Positions 18,839-28,627 of a stretch of 64,000 bases of DNA are shown in pieces. The notes below the pieces were generated by a model. The model was given only the letters and a program-made list of their open reading frames with translations, was not told where the DNA came from and ran no database searches. The stretch's first letter is position 1. Every line of letters starts with the position of its first letter. This DNA comes from QIJE01 sp048541835 (GTDB taxonomy: Bacteria; SZUA-79; Acidulodesulfobacterales; Acidulodesulfobacteraceae). Location: contig NZ_JBLEOY010000001.1 in assembly GCF_048541835.1 (NCBI RefSeq), forward strand, positions 310,001-374,000, in the 5' to 3' direction. The position numbers and the translations under genes are program-made.

Positions 18839-19771
18839 ATGAAAGTGAGCATAATAGGCGCTGGCAGGCTCGGGGCGACTCTTGCATATACCTTAACCCT
18901 TAAAGATATCGTTAGGGAGGTTACTCTTATAGATATAAACCGCAATTTATCAAGGGGTGAAATGCTTGATATCTCTCACGGAATATCGCTTACCGGTCAT
19001 ACGAGAGTTAGAACCGCCGAGTATGACTCCGTTAAAAACGCAGATATTATAGTTATAACCGCAGGAATCCCAAGAAAACCTGGGGAATCAAGGTTAGATT
19101 TAAATAAAAAGAACGTCCACATATTAAAGGATATAGTAAGCAATATTGTCAAATATAACAAAAGCGCAATTCTTTTCGTTGTATCAAACCCGGTGGACAT
19201 AATGACTTACGTGGCATATAAGGTTTCCGGTTTTGAAAGAAAAAAAGTTTTCGGTATGGGAACAATGCTTGATACGACAAGGCTTCGCTCTGCCATAGGC
19301 TCTTATTTTAATTTGAATCCTAAGGATGTCGATATAATGTTTCTCGGAGAACACGGGGATAGCATGACCCCGGTTTTCTCTCTTGCAAGCATAAACAGTG
19401 TGCCTTTAAGCTCTATCCCGGGATACGACAAGAAAAAGCTTGAGGAAATGGCCGAGTACTATAAAACGTGTGCCGCCGAGGTAATTGCCTTAAAAGGCGG
19501 GACAATATTTGCTCCCGCAATAGTAATGGCAGAGATTGTTGAATCTATGGTTAAAGACAGGAGACAGATAATGCCGCTATCGGTTTATCTTGAGGACTAT
19601 TACGGGATTAACGGAATTTACACCGGCGTTCCTGCAATTCTTTCAAAAGACGGAATAGAAGACGTAATAAAACTGCCTTTAAATAAAAAAGAAATAGAAG
19701 GGCTTAAGGACTCGGCATCCATAATACAAAACGCCATAAAGGACTTGAGAGATAGCGGCTTCATAGAGTAA
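18839..19771 (+). CDS. mdh: malate dehydrogenase of the lactate-dehydrogenase fold
   Basis: 310 aa, NAD-dependent. Seen: Rossmann GAGRLG (7-12) with Asp 33 ending beta-2 (NAD preference), the active-site loop GIPRKPGESRLDL, VSNPVDIMTY, and catalytic His in FLGEHGDSM. The specificity residue (position 102 in LDH numbering) is Arg 79, as in malate dehydrogenases; LDHs have Gln. The following GESRLDL is more LDH-like than the usual GMxRxDL, so this is an LDH-like MDH. It links the TCA cycle to NADH. Confidence 0.88.
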   Translation: MKVSIIGAGRLGATLAYTLTLKDIVREVTLIDINRNLSRGEMLDISHGISLTGHTRVRTAEYDSVKNADIIVITAGIPRKPGESRLDLNKKNVHILKDIVSNIVKYNKSAILFVVSNPVDIMTYVAYKVSGFERKKVFGMGTMLDTTRLRSAIGSYFNLNPKDVDIMFLGEHGDSMTPVFSLASINSVPLSSIPGYDKKKLEEMAEYYKTCAAEVIALKGGTIFAPAIVMAEIVESMVKDRRQIMPLSVYLEDYYGINGIYTGVPAILSKDGIEDVIKLPLNKKEIEGLKDSASIIQNAIKDLRDSGFIE

Positions 19772-19819
19772 CCGCCGGATGAAACAACAATGCCGCGTGT
19801 ATTATCGACCGTATGCTTA

Positions 19820-20389
19820 TTATTTAAACCTGCTGCTCGTAATAGTACCTACGACGCCGCTTTTTTTTCCGGTTTTCTCTTCTATCAGCGAGGCGATACC
19901 GAATCTTCCCGTGTGCATCCGTAAATCGTAAATATTTAAATAAAGCGCGTAATCTCTCATAATACCGAGATTCTTTCTAAAAGAATTTTCTAAAGAAAAA
20001 ATAGAGATATCAATCCGTCCGTCATTTACGGTTAACGACCTTACATATGACTTCCCAAATCTATGAAGCGACAGAAGATACAGTACATACGAAACATTTA
20101 CCTGATTTTTATTTACGCTTTTAAAAAAAGTAAGATTGGTTTTGATTCTGTCTGATCTTGACATATCGTTCTTCAATTTATAACTTAGGTTATCCAAAAC
20201 GATATTGTATTTTTTCGAATAATTAATGTAGGATAAATAGTATAGTGATATAAAAAACCATGTTGCGACAATCAAAAATACAAGCAAAACCATAACTAAA
20301 GGATTTATCCCGTTTCCGTTTCTCCTATCGTCATAACCAAAAATTTTCTGCAAATCGGAATGAAAATCCGATCCTTTAATTTCAGTCAT
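19820..20389 (-). CDS. single-pass membrane protein, unrecognised
   Basis: About 189 aa. A short N-terminal cytoplasmic part is followed by one strong membrane helix (about 31-55, MVLLVFLIVATWFFISLYYL), a helical region (about 60-80) and a mixed alpha/beta C-terminal domain. The layout resembles PilN/GspL-type bitopic assembly proteins, but no motif supports that. The start is placed at ATG 20389 because AAAGG lies about 8 nt upstream; ATG 20395 is only 4 nt from it. It converges with mdh. Confidence 0.5.
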   Translation of the reverse strand: MTEIKGSDFHSDLQKIFGYDDRRNGNGINPLVMVLLVFLIVATWFFISLYYLSYINYSKKYNIVLDNLSYKLKNDMSRSDRIKTNLTFFKSVNKNQVNVSYVLYLLSLHRFGKSYVRSLTVNDGRIDISIFSLENSFRKNLGIMRDYALYLNIYDLRMHTGRFGIASLIEEKTGKKSGVVGTITSSRFK

Positions 20390-20540
20390 ATACATTACCT
20401 TTTTTTAGATAAAATCAAACTACGTAATTTATATCATAAAAAATTAATATTGTAAATTAAAGAATTAAATATCTTGAATTTTATACGGCTATGTTGTAAA
20501 ATTTTAACTCACGGTTATTCATCAATCATTCTTGTAACTT

Positions 20541-20627
20541 GCCGAAGTGGCGGAACTGGTAGACGCACCGGACTCAAAATCCGGCGGGAGCAATCCCGTG
20601 GGGGTTCGACTCCCCCCCTCGGCACCA
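20541..20627 (+). tRNA. tRNA-Leu (anticodon CAA)
   Basis: An 87-nt class II tRNA. The acceptor GCCGAAG pairs with CCTCGGC apart from one A-C mismatch at the sixth pair, and CCA is encoded. The anticodon arm CCGGA-CTCAAAA-TCCGG places CAA at 20575-20577. The variable arm GGCGGGAGCAATCCCGT and T arm are normal. It reads UUG. It lies just upstream of a glycosyltransferase gene. Confidence 0.97.
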
Positions 20628-20694
20628 TAAAAACAAGCCTTTACGTGCAGCATCTATCTACCTAATTTTTTTATAATTAAATATTAAATTTATT

Positions 20695-21876
20695 ATGAAG
20701 ATATTCTTTGACGGAAGGCTCATACATTATGCCGGCGTCGGCAGATATGAAAGAGAGCTTATTGCGGGGCTTTTGAAACTTAATCCCAAGATTGTCTTTT
20801 ATATAACGGGTGATGAGGTAATAATTAAAAACTATATAAAAGAATTTAAGCTTAACGAAAAGAATTTCTACATAATAAATACGTCAATAAAAAAATATAC
20901 TTTTAAAGAACAATTTTTGCTGATCAAAAACATAAAGAAATTTAAAAACGAGGTGAACGTCTTCTTTTTTCCTCATTTCAACATACCGTTTCTTTATGTG
21001 CCGAAAAACTCGGTAGCCGTTATCCACGACCTCACGTTTTTTCATTTTCCAGAATATTTCGGCAGAATCAAGACATTCTTTGCCCGCATTGTTTTAGAGG
21101 GCGTACTTAAAAAGGCAAATAAAATCATTACGATATCAAACTACGTCGAAAACGATATTATAGACATGTTCGGAAAAAGAAACGGCAGGATTATTAAATC
21201 AATAAAAGCATTAAACGCCTCGAACCTCCGAAAAAAGATTATCCCAATTTATCCGGGCTATTCCGCAAGATTTAAGCCGGCTTCACGGGAAGAAATCATT
21301 AAATTCAAGCGGAAAAAAAATCTATCCCGCTACATTCTTTACTGCGGAAATCGAAAAAAACATAAAAACCTTACAAATCTCATTCATGCTTTTAACGACC
21401 TAAAAAAAGAAAATGAATTTAACGACCTTAAACTCATCCTTATAGGCAAAAGGTTTACCGGAAGCAACAAGCCCGATTTTATAGATATATTTATTAAAAA
21501 ATTTAATATTAAAGGCGTGGAATCTTTAAACTATGTAAGCGATGATGAGCTAAACCTTTATTACTCCGCCTCAAACGCATTCGTCTTCGTCTCCCTAAGC
21601 GAAGGGTTCGGATTTGCTCCGCTTGAAGCACTCGCATCCGGAGCACCGTCTTTAATCCTTGCCGACAACAGTGTCCTTCCTGAAATATTCAAAGACATGG
21701 CTTATTACGTAAATCCGTACGACATAGGCGAAATATCCGCTGCCGTTAAAAATGCGCTCAGGGATAACGGCGCAAATCACGACAAAGATAAAATAGACAG
21801 AATATTAAACGGCTACTCATACGAATTATTAGCAAAAAATATTTATAACGTACTATTAGACGTTTCCTCGTTATAA
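20695..21876 (+). CDS. GT4-family glycosyltransferase
   Basis: 393 aa, GT-B fold. The N-terminal acceptor domain begins FDGRLIHYAGVGRYEREL. The C-terminal nucleotide-sugar domain has ILYCGNRKKHKNLTNLIHAF and the EX7E-type motif EGFGFAPLEALASGAP. It is probably cytoplasmic or membrane-peripheral, acting in polysaccharide or lipopolysaccharide synthesis. The sugar donor cannot be read from sequence. A TATAAT lies about 15-20 bp upstream of the ATG and no clear Shine-Dalgarno is seen. It overlaps the convergent oxidoreductase by 6 bp. Confidence 0.88.
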   Translation: MKIFFDGRLIHYAGVGRYERELIAGLLKLNPKIVFYITGDEVIIKNYIKEFKLNEKNFYIINTSIKKYTFKEQFLLIKNIKKFKNEVNVFFFPHFNIPFLYVPKNSVAVIHDLTFFHFPEYFGRIKTFFARIVLEGVLKKANKIITISNYVENDIIDMFGKRNGRIIKSIKALNASNLRKKIIPIYPGYSARFKPASREEIIKFKRKKNLSRYILYCGNRKKHKNLTNLIHAFNDLKKENEFNDLKLILIGKRFTGSNKPDFIDIFIKKFNIKGVESLNYVSDDELNLYYSASNAFVFVSLSEGFGFAPLEALASGAPSLILADNSVLPEIFKDMAYYVNPYDIGEISAAVKNALRDNGANHDKDKIDRILNGYSYELLAKNIYNVLLDVSSL

Positions 21877-22938
21877 TTTAGCCCTTAAATATTGTTTAGG
21901 CCACTCTATGTCCGTTCCTAGTTTTTGTGCGGCATGTAATGGCCAGTAAGGATCCCTGATTAGCTCCCTACCCATAACGACCATATCCGCTGTTCCGGAG
22001 CCAATTATAAAATCGGCAAATTCAGGCTCGGCAATAAGCCCGACACCGGAAACCGCTATATCCGCCTTCTCTCTGATCTCTTTTGCAAAACCCAACTGAT
22101 AACCGGGGTAAACATCCATTTTTGCGTCCGGTGCAATTCCTCCCGATGAACAGTCTATTAAGGAAACTCCCGATTCTTTCAGTATTTTCGCTAAAATGAC
22201 AGCCGATTTAACGTCAAAACCTCCCTCTATCCAGTCAACCACCGAAATTCTGACAAAAATGGGCTTATTTCTCGACCGGTTTCCTCTTTTCACGGCATCT
22301 ATTACTTCAAGCAAAAACCTTGCCCTGTTCTCGAGAGTTCCTCCATATTTATCTTTTCTCCTATTAGAAATAGGAGATAAAAATTCGTTTATCAGATACC
22401 CGTGAGCGGCATGTATTTCTATGACATCAAATCCGGCTTTATCGGCATTTATAGCCCCGACTGCAAAATCTTTTATCACCTTTTCAATGTCGCCGTTATC
22501 CATTTCCTTAGGAACGGGATAACCGACATCAAACGGAATAGGGCTCGGACCAAGCGTCTGCCATGCCCCCTCCTCCCGTTTTAATGGTTCTTCCCCTAAC
22601 CATGGAAGGTTGACGGAAGCCTTCCTTCCCGCGTGCGCTAATTGAATACCCATCGCAGAACCGCATGATTTGCAAAATTCTACTATAGGCTTAAATGCCT
22701 CAACATGTTTTTCATTCCACATTCCGGCGTCGTAAGGGCTTATTCTTCCCTCCGGGCTTACTCCCGTCGCCTCCACAATAATTAAACCTACTCCTCCGAC
22801 TGCGCGAGCGCCCAGATGCGCCATATGAAATGCACCTACGACACCATCCTTGGCCGAATACATACACATCGGGGCCATCATTATTCTGTTTTTGATCTTA
22901 ACCCCGCCTACCTCTAACGGCTCAAAAAGTCTTCTCAT
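21871..22938 (-). CDS. old-yellow-enzyme family NADPH:flavin oxidoreductase (YqjM-like)
   Basis: 355 aa TIM-barrel flavoprotein. Seen: LFEPLEVGGVKIKNRIMMAPMCMYSA (Cys of the YqjM-type FMN site), the catalytic pair in EIHAAHGYLINEFLSP, NRRKDKYGG, and FVRISVVDW. The AMCMYS-type cysteine and C-terminal arginine region suggest the thermophilic-like/YqjM subclass of ene-reductases. The natural substrate is unknown. The TSUP permease gene lies about 90 bp upstream on the same strand. Confidence 0.9.
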   Translation of the reverse strand: MRRLFEPLEVGGVKIKNRIMMAPMCMYSAKDGVVGAFHMAHLGARAVGGVGLIIVEATGVSPEGRISPYDAGMWNEKHVEAFKPIVEFCKSCGSAMGIQLAHAGRKASVNLPWLGEEPLKREEGAWQTLGPSPIPFDVGYPVPKEMDNGDIEKVIKDFAVGAINADKAGFDVIEIHAAHGYLINEFLSPISNRRKDKYGGTLENRARFLLEVIDAVKRGNRSRNKPIFVRISVVDWIEGGFDVKSAVILAKILKESGVSLIDCSSGGIAPDAKMDVYPGYQLGFAKEIREKADIAVSGVGLIAEPEFADFIIGSGTADMVVMGRELIRDPYWPLHAAQKLGTDIEWPKQYLRAKL

Positions 22939-23026
22939 CCCAAACCCCCTTTTCTATATTTCTTATCGACCGTTCGCTCATTTAAAAGCCTTTTGCTAAT
23001 ATCATTATTATATCATGATATTATGA

Positions 23027-23914
23027 TTACGGCTTGAACACGTAAAATAAACCGATAAAAAAAAGTAAAACTATCAGTGTGTATTTTAGCCATTTTTCAT
23101 TTAAACGACCGGAAATTTTCGGACCCAATACGGAACCCAATATGATCCCGGCAATCTCCACCAAAAGAACCGGGACTATAATATGAACTCCCATCCTGAC
23201 ATAATTAGATACGCTTACGATAGACGCAATCAATACCACTAATATGCTTGTGCCTGCCGCTAAGAAAGCCGGAAGCCCGTTTATATCGGTCAAAAACGGA
23301 ACGATTAAAAACCCCCCGCCTACACCGAAAATGGATGATACTATCGCGATTAAAAAACCGGCAATAAATAAAATAGGCGGACTAAACGAGTGTTCCTCTG
23401 ACATAAATTTAAAATTGATCTTTTTAAAAGAGAATTTGCCTATATAGGTGACATCCGACATATCCTGATTCTTACTACCCTCAACGTTGCCTTTTTTGGA
23501 TTTTTTAATCCTTTGTTTCACAATCTTATATATCATTAACGCCGTCACTATGAACGTTAAATAACCGAAGAGATATTTAAACGATTTAAGTTCGAAAAGA
23601 TAATTTTTTGAAAGCCACGAGCCAAAAATAGCCCCCATTATGGCTCCGAAAGCCATCGTAAAGCCCACATAAAACAAAACCTTTTTTAAACTCTGAATCC
23701 TTTTCTGTCTGAAATAAACCGGAAGAGCGATCAATGGCGAGATAATGACCAAAATCTGACTCATCACTTTTACCGAATTTGCGACCGGAATATTCAAGAC
23801 CGTTATGAATCCGAAACTTGCAAGTATTCCGCCGGCGGCACCTATAGAAGAAAATATGAACCCGGTGAATACCGCCCACAAAAAGGCCACTAAATAATAG
23901 ATTACTATGTGCAT
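23027..23914 (-). CDS. TauE/SafE (TSUP) family membrane permease
   Basis: 295 aa with about eight membrane segments and the TSUP pattern of two repeats (FSSIGAAGGILASFGFITVL and SSIFGVGGGFLIVPFL), each with the G-x-GGG-type motif. Family members export sulfite, sulfoacetate or related sulfur or carbon anions. A cytoplasmic loop of about 40 residues in the middle is lysine-rich. Sulfur chemistry elsewhere in the window makes a sulfur anion plausible, but the substrate is inferred only. Confidence 0.85.
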   Translation of the reverse strand: MHIVIYYLVAFLWAVFTGFIFSSIGAAGGILASFGFITVLNIPVANSVKVMSQILVIISPLIALPVYFRQKRIQSLKKVLFYVGFTMAFGAIMGAIFGSWLSKNYLFELKSFKYLFGYLTFIVTALMIYKIVKQRIKKSKKGNVEGSKNQDMSDVTYIGKFSFKKINFKFMSEEHSFSPPILFIAGFLIAIVSSIFGVGGGFLIVPFLTDINGLPAFLAAGTSILVVLIASIVSVSNYVRMGVHIIVPVLLVEIAGIILGSVLGPKISGRLNEKWLKYTLIVLLFFIGLFYVFKP

Positions 23915-24102
23915 AAGCGTTCCTCCTCTATTTGTAAGTTTTTATCGTTATATGGAAATTTATACGAAAAATAAAATACTTCAGGAGAAAAAACCGAATA
24001 TTTAAAAACAAAATCAACGGAAAACAATAAAAAAAATGAAATAATACGGATATGTAAATAATTAACAAGCAGTGATAAAGAAGGTAATAAATATGATAGG
24101 AA

Positions 24103-24125
24103 AAAACCGACCCGGGTTTTTATAT
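24103..24125. terminator. possible terminator-like hairpin in the 23.9-24.24 kb gap
   Basis: AAAACC (24103-24108) pairs with GGTTTT (24115-24120) around a GC-rich loop, with T or A runs on both sides. The rest of the gap 23915-24239 shows nothing recognisable. The stem is short, so confidence is low. Confidence 0.3.
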
Positions 24126-24237
24126 AAAATCTTCATCCGCAATCCATGCGATATCAACCCTCAACTAATGTTTATATTAAGAACTAAAACCTTATATTAT
24201 CATAAGACATCTAATTATAAAATGCAACCGATTACAT

Positions 24238-24265
24238 AAAAATGCCCGCCTTTAAGCGGGCATTT
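24238..24265 (-). terminator. intrinsic terminator of the porin gene
   Basis: A perfect 10-bp stem (AAATGCCCGC at 24240-24249 with GCGGGCATTT at 24256-24265) has a 6-nt loop. It is followed on the minus strand by a T run, about 35 nt beyond the porin stop at 24299. Confidence 0.8.
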
Positions 24266-24298
24266 CAGGAGGTGATGGATAAAAACCTTATATCAAAA

Positions 24299-25807
24299 TT
24301 AAAATGCTATTCTAACCTGAACCAATATTGCATTGGTATCTCCCATCCACTGACCATAGTTTATATACATAGGGGATGTAGACGGCAGATCCCTGTAATC
24401 CTTTGCATTGAGGAACCGGTAGTTCTGTTCGTCTATCGCAAAGGTTATATGCTTATTAAAATGATATCCTATGCCCGCTACGACCCTCTGAAAATCATAA
24501 GGATTTCCATATTTGAAATTGGCTGAATCCGTCTGCGGAGTTGAATAATAATACCTCTGTATAAGACCAAAAAGACCGAATTTACTATTAGGGATATTAT
24601 AATAACCGAATGCGTCCAAGCCATGTTCGGTATTATGGGGTGAAGTACCGAGTTTACTCGGATTAAACGGGAGCGAAGCACCTGACAGATTACACCCGTA
24701 CACGCCGGGAGACGAAGTATTTGCTCCTATTCCGCACCAGCTTCCCTTTGAATTATTGATGTTGCCGAAACCTCCCAATTGGTTAATGGCGTAATCATAC
24801 TGTAATACGATTACAGAGTCGGGTGTTTTATAATGAAGTATTGCCGCCGCTCTCGCCGTAGGATGATTTTCTCCTGCCGGGAAAAACGTATTTTGTTGTG
24901 CCCATGCGTAATAACCGCTTATCCCGATACCATTAAGCTTAGAATCGGCGCCGAAAGGATAAATGTCCAATCTTATTTGCGGCGATTTCTGTTCCGCTTC
25001 CTCATTATTATGCCATCCGCCGCTATTAAAAAATCCGGCATTATATGCCATATAAACCCTTCCATCCGTTTTGTACCTTCCGGTAATACTTATACCGGGC
25101 TGCGTAGAAGTAACACCCAGAAAGCCATAAGGCGTTCTTTCCGTAAAATGGTAGCCGAGAAGGCCATCTTCCCATGCAATCAGCGGGGTCGTGGTCTGTC
25201 CGACTTTTAAATTCATGGTTAACCCGTTTGCATCATAAATTTTGTTAAATTGTAGATAGGCATACTTTAAACGTATAAACGCACTGCCGTCCTGCCCTCT
25301 GTGGATATTAGGCGTAACCCTTAAGAACCATTTCTTGTTTTTTCTAAAGACAAAATTTATATAACCCCTGTTTACGTTAAAAGCATTATAGTTGTTATTG
25401 CCCGGTCCGGGACGATTTTCTTCAAGCTGTAAATCCTGCGAAAAGCCGGTATTATTATAATATCCATAACCGATCCAAATCGTCGTTCCGAGCTTTACGT
25501 GCTTTGTCCATGCAGGAACCGCGTTTGATACCGCCTTTTTAATGCCGAATAACTTCTTGGTTATGTGTTTACTCAGCTTGCTCCTTCCGCTTCCGGGCTT
25601 TAAAAACACCTCTCCCGTTATAGGGTTTTCGTAAAGACTTAGGCTGTTTCCGTTATTTGAACCGGCATGAGCCGTATTAATCGCGCCGCCGATAAAAACA
25701 GACGCCACAACGAGAGTAATTACCGCAACAAAGACGGCTGTTTGTCGCGCATACGGCAATATGCCCGAATCTTGTTTTTTAGAACTGAAAAACCCTCCCA
25801 TACTCAT
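24299..25807 (-). CDS. outer-membrane porin-type beta-barrel protein
   Basis: 502 aa. An extended N-terminus is followed by a signal segment (about residues 23-47, ending INTAHA). A basic linker (50-90) precedes an alternating beta-strand barrel rich in Tyr, Gly and Asn, ending in a terminal Phe (VQVRIAF), the usual Bam signal. It looks like a monomer of a trimeric porin family. Upstream, a PhoB-type repeat array (25904-25947) suggests phosphate control, so a phosphate-selective porin is possible but unproven. Shine-Dalgarno AAAAGGAGGAG precedes ATG 25807. Confidence 0.8.
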   Translation of the reverse strand: MSMGGFFSSKKQDSGILPYARQTAVFVAVITLVVASVFIGGAINTAHAGSNNGNSLSLYENPITGEVFLKPGSGRSKLSKHITKKLFGIKKAVSNAVPAWTKHVKLGTTIWIGYGYYNNTGFSQDLQLEENRPGPGNNNYNAFNVNRGYINFVFRKNKKWFLRVTPNIHRGQDGSAFIRLKYAYLQFNKIYDANGLTMNLKVGQTTTPLIAWEDGLLGYHFTERTPYGFLGVTSTQPGISITGRYKTDGRVYMAYNAGFFNSGGWHNNEEAEQKSPQIRLDIYPFGADSKLNGIGISGYYAWAQQNTFFPAGENHPTARAAAILHYKTPDSVIVLQYDYAINQLGGFGNINNSKGSWCGIGANTSSPGVYGCNLSGASLPFNPSKLGTSPHNTEHGLDAFGYYNIPNSKFGLFGLIQRYYYSTPQTDSANFKYGNPYDFQRVVAGIGYHFNKHITFAIDEQNYRFLNAKDYRDLPSTSPMYINYGQWMGDTNAILVQVRIAF

Positions 25808-25903
25808 AATCTCCTCCTTTTAAAAATTTAATTGATTTAGTTTATCTCTTCTAATTTTTCTTTTTACCCGATTCTTATGTCTTACACATATAATTTTAAC
25901 AAA

Positions 25904-25947
25904 CAAATATTACATATTCGTTACATTTATGTTAAGTTTTTGTTAAA
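25904..25947 (-). promoter_or_regulatory. PhoB/PhoP-like direct-repeat array upstream of the porin gene
   Basis: On the minus strand four units follow each other with 11-bp spacing: TTTAACAAAAA, CTTAACATAAA, TGTAACGAATA, TGTAATATTTG. Eleven-bp repeats with TTAACA/TGTAAC cores are the layout of Pho boxes. A TTATAT-like -10 lies about 12-15 bp downstream, facing the porin gene. Regulator identity is inferred. The rest of the 25808-26149 gap holds only the DUF302 promoter. Confidence 0.5.
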
Positions 25948-26065
25948 TTGTTTCGATTTTGTTTCCGCATGCCGAAAATAAGCGGACCAATGCTTGGAGA
26001 ACCCCGTCATTAAGGGATAATATAAAACTAAATTACATCGCAAGACTTAAGCAAACGAGAAGATA

Positions 26066-26094
26066 TTGACACGAACTTATTTAATACATATAAT
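26066..26094 (+). promoter_or_regulatory. consensus sigma70 promoter of the DUF302 gene
   Basis: A perfect TTGACA (26066-26071) and a perfect TATAAT (26089-26094) are separated by 17 bp. This predicts a start near 26101 and a leader of about 50 nt ending in the Shine-Dalgarno CTGGAGG. It implies strong expression. Confidence 0.75.
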
Positions 26095-26149
26095 AATCGA
26101 CGTATCCATATATATAAAATTAAAGTTTGATAATTAACTGGAGGCAATT

Positions 26150-26542
26150 ATGACATTAAATTTAGGCATTTCAAGAACCGTTAAATTAGATTTTGACGAT
26201 GCGGTAGTAAGAGTCAAAGAAGTCTTTAAGGAAAACGGATTTGGGGCAGTAACGGAAATGGATGTTAAAAAAATTCTTAAGGAAAAAATAGGCGCTGACT
26301 TTAAAAAATACACCATTTTGGGAATGTGTAACCCCAAAATTGCAATGGAGGCCATAGGCGTAAGCGACGATATAGGATTATTGCTTCCATGTAACGTATG
26401 CGTTTATGAAAACAAGGATGGAGAAACCGTAGTCAGCGCTATAAACCCAGAGACTCTTTTAGGATTAGTCGACATTAAAGAAATGAACGAAAAGGCATCT
26501 ATCGTAAAAGAAAAGATAATAAAATCGATAGATAATATTTAA
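26150..26542 (+). CDS. DUF302 domain protein
   Basis: 130 aa, matching DUF302 along its length: the FDDAVVRVKEVFKENGFGAV start, then DVKKILKEKIGADF, YTILGMCNPKIAMEAI and the GLLLPCNVCVYE core. Cysteines in GMCNP and PCNVC are conserved-looking. DUF302 proteins are small cytoplasmic or exported proteins of unknown biochemistry, often near redox or sulfur genes. No signal peptide is present. It is monocistronic, with a consensus promoter of its own. Confidence 0.88.
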   Translation: MTLNLGISRTVKLDFDDAVVRVKEVFKENGFGAVTEMDVKKILKEKIGADFKKYTILGMCNPKIAMEAIGVSDDIGLLLPCNVCVYENKDGETVVSAINPETLLGLVDIKEMNEKASIVKEKIIKSIDNI

Positions 26543-26756
26543 ATTAAAATACCATGCCTTATAAATTCATAAATAAAACAATGAATAAATTATAAGGTTA
26601 ATTTTGCAAGTATATTTATGACATTATATATGCCGAGCGAACATGCATACCTTGGATCCGTTCGATCTGTCTTTTTCCGTGCCGTATCATATACCATTAT
26701 GTAAACGGCACGCACTCAAACCATAGTAACGCTATGAATTATCTTAATTTTCCAAT

Positions 26757-28622
26757 ATGAATATATTATGCAATGTCAAAAAGAACCTATCCGAAAATAA
26801 ATCGATAAAAGCACTCGGTATCGTGTTCGGCGATATAGGGACAAGCCCCATATATACGATTGCCGTCATTTTTGCATATCTAAAAGTTACAAACGAAAAC
26901 GTGCTTGGCGTAGTATCCCTTATAATATGGACTATAACGCTTTTAGTTACCGTTCAGTATGTCTGGTTTGCCATGGGTATAAGCGAAAGAAATGAGGGCG
27001 GCACTATAATCCTTAAAAATATCATACAAAAATATGCAAAATCGGCAAGAGAAATTACCTTTATAACCATTATATCGTATATAGCCCTTTCTCTTTTAAT
27101 AGGTGACTCCGTTATCACGCCCGCCATAAGTATTTTGAGTGCCGTTGAGGGTATTAGCCTTATACCTTTTTTTCAAAACGTAACTACCGATACGATTATT
27201 TTAATTTCGGTTGCCATTACGATAATCTTATTTTGGTATCAGCATAAGGGAACAGAAAAAATAGCAAAAATATTCAGTCCGATAATGCTTTTATGGTTCA
27301 TAACCATAGGCATTTCAGGCTTATTTTCACTGATTTATGCGCCGGAAATCTTATTAAAGGTTATTAATCCCGCCTATGCCTTGAGATTCGTATTCGACAG
27401 TAACATCCCTGTAAGCCGTTTAATGACACACGACATCATTTCCCTATTCGTATTATCAGACGTGATCCTTTCGGCAACGGGAGGTGAAGCCCTATATGCA
27501 GATATGGGGCATATAGGCAGAGAACCCATTACTAAAGCATGGGTATTCGTATTTATTATGCTTGTTTTAAATTATATGGGACAAGGCGCTTTTCTGCTTA
27601 TGCACAAGACAGAAACAAACACGTTTTTTCAGATGCTTTACTCACAATCGCACTTTTTTTACATTCCGGTTCTTGTTTTAAGTATTATGGCAACCATAAT
27701 AGCCTCACAGGCCGTTATAAGCGGCATATTTTCCGTAGTTTATCAGCTTATAAATAACAGGATAGTTCCGCTTTTAAGAATAGATTACAAGTCCAGCGAA
27801 ATACAATCTCAAATATACATAAGTTTTGCAAATTGGTTTCTGTTTTTAAGCGTTTTGACAGCAATAATAATTTTCAGAACATCCAATAATCTCGCTATGG
27901 CTTACGGACTCGCAGTCAGCGGCACTATGGCTTTCACCGGTATTCTAATAAATATTCATTTTTATCACAAAAAGAAATTTATTATGCTATTCGTCTCGCT
28001 CGTTACGACATTTGCGGATATCATGTTTTTAACTTCAAATCTATTATACAAAACATTCCAAGGGGGGTATTTCGCGCTAATAATAGCTACGTTGCCGTTT
28101 GTCACTATAATGATATATACTGAAGGACAAAAAAGACTGCACAATATATATAAAATGACGGATTTAAACATATTTTTAAAAGAATATAATGACCGCTATA
28201 AAAATTCCGCCAAATTAAAAGGCACTTCTCTGTTCTTTGCAAGCCTATCCGATAAGGTATCTCCGTATATAGTCAAAACAATGATGGATAATAATATAAT
28301 ATACGAAAAAAATATTTTAGTATCGATAGAAAGAACTGCAAAACCTTACGGGACGGACAGTTTATTCAAAAGCGACATAGGCGTGGGACTCAGTCATCTT
28401 ACGATAAGGGCGGGGTATTCCGAAGTCGTAGACGTAGAGGCTATGCTAAATAAATACAATATCGATGAAACCGTTATATTTTACGGCTTTGAAGAAATAG
28501 TCAGCAATAACGTATTCTGGAAAATATTTGCGCTGATCAAAAAATTATCCCCATCGTTCGTAAGGTTTTACAAATTGCCGGCAGAAAAGGTACACGGCGT
28601 AATGGTAAGAATAAAGATGTAA
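26757..28622 (+). CDS. kup: KUP-family potassium uptake transporter
   Basis: 621 aa with about 12 membrane segments and a cytoplasmic C-terminal domain of about 170 aa. The family signature LGIVFGDIGTSPIYTI is at the N-terminus. RNEGGTIIL and GDSVITPAISILSAVEGI (with the conserved Asp) are also present. It imports K+ probably with H+, useful for pH homeostasis in acid. The ATG at 26757 lacks a clear Shine-Dalgarno. It converges on lgt with only 5 bp between stops. The 214-bp gap upstream shows no structure I can name. Confidence 0.93.
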   Translation: MNILCNVKKNLSENKSIKALGIVFGDIGTSPIYTIAVIFAYLKVTNENVLGVVSLIIWTITLLVTVQYVWFAMGISERNEGGTIILKNIIQKYAKSAREITFITIISYIALSLLIGDSVITPAISILSAVEGISLIPFFQNVTTDTIILISVAITIILFWYQHKGTEKIAKIFSPIMLLWFITIGISGLFSLIYAPEILLKVINPAYALRFVFDSNIPVSRLMTHDIISLFVLSDVILSATGGEALYADMGHIGREPITKAWVFVFIMLVLNYMGQGAFLLMHKTETNTFFQMLYSQSHFFYIPVLVLSIMATIIASQAVISGIFSVVYQLINNRIVPLLRIDYKSSEIQSQIYISFANWFLFLSVLTAIIIFRTSNNLAMAYGLAVSGTMAFTGILINIHFYHKKKFIMLFVSLVTTFADIMFLTSNLLYKTFQGGYFALIIATLPFVTIMIYTEGQKRLHNIYKMTDLNIFLKEYNDRYKNSAKLKGTSLFFASLSDKVSPYIVKTMMDNNIIYEKNILVSIERTAKPYGTDSLFKSDIGVGLSHLTIRAGYSEVVDVEAMLNKYNIDETVIFYGFEEIVSNNVFWKIFALIKKLSPSFVRFYKLPAEKVHGVMVRIKM

Positions 28623-28627
28623 TTTGT

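Noticed and set aside
18839..19771. Lactate dehydrogenase
   Set aside because: The specificity-loop residue is Arg 79 (malate type), not Gln, despite LDH-like neighbours.
20474..20665. Plus-strand ORF of 63 codons
   Set aside because: It runs through the complete tRNA-Leu(CAA) gene.
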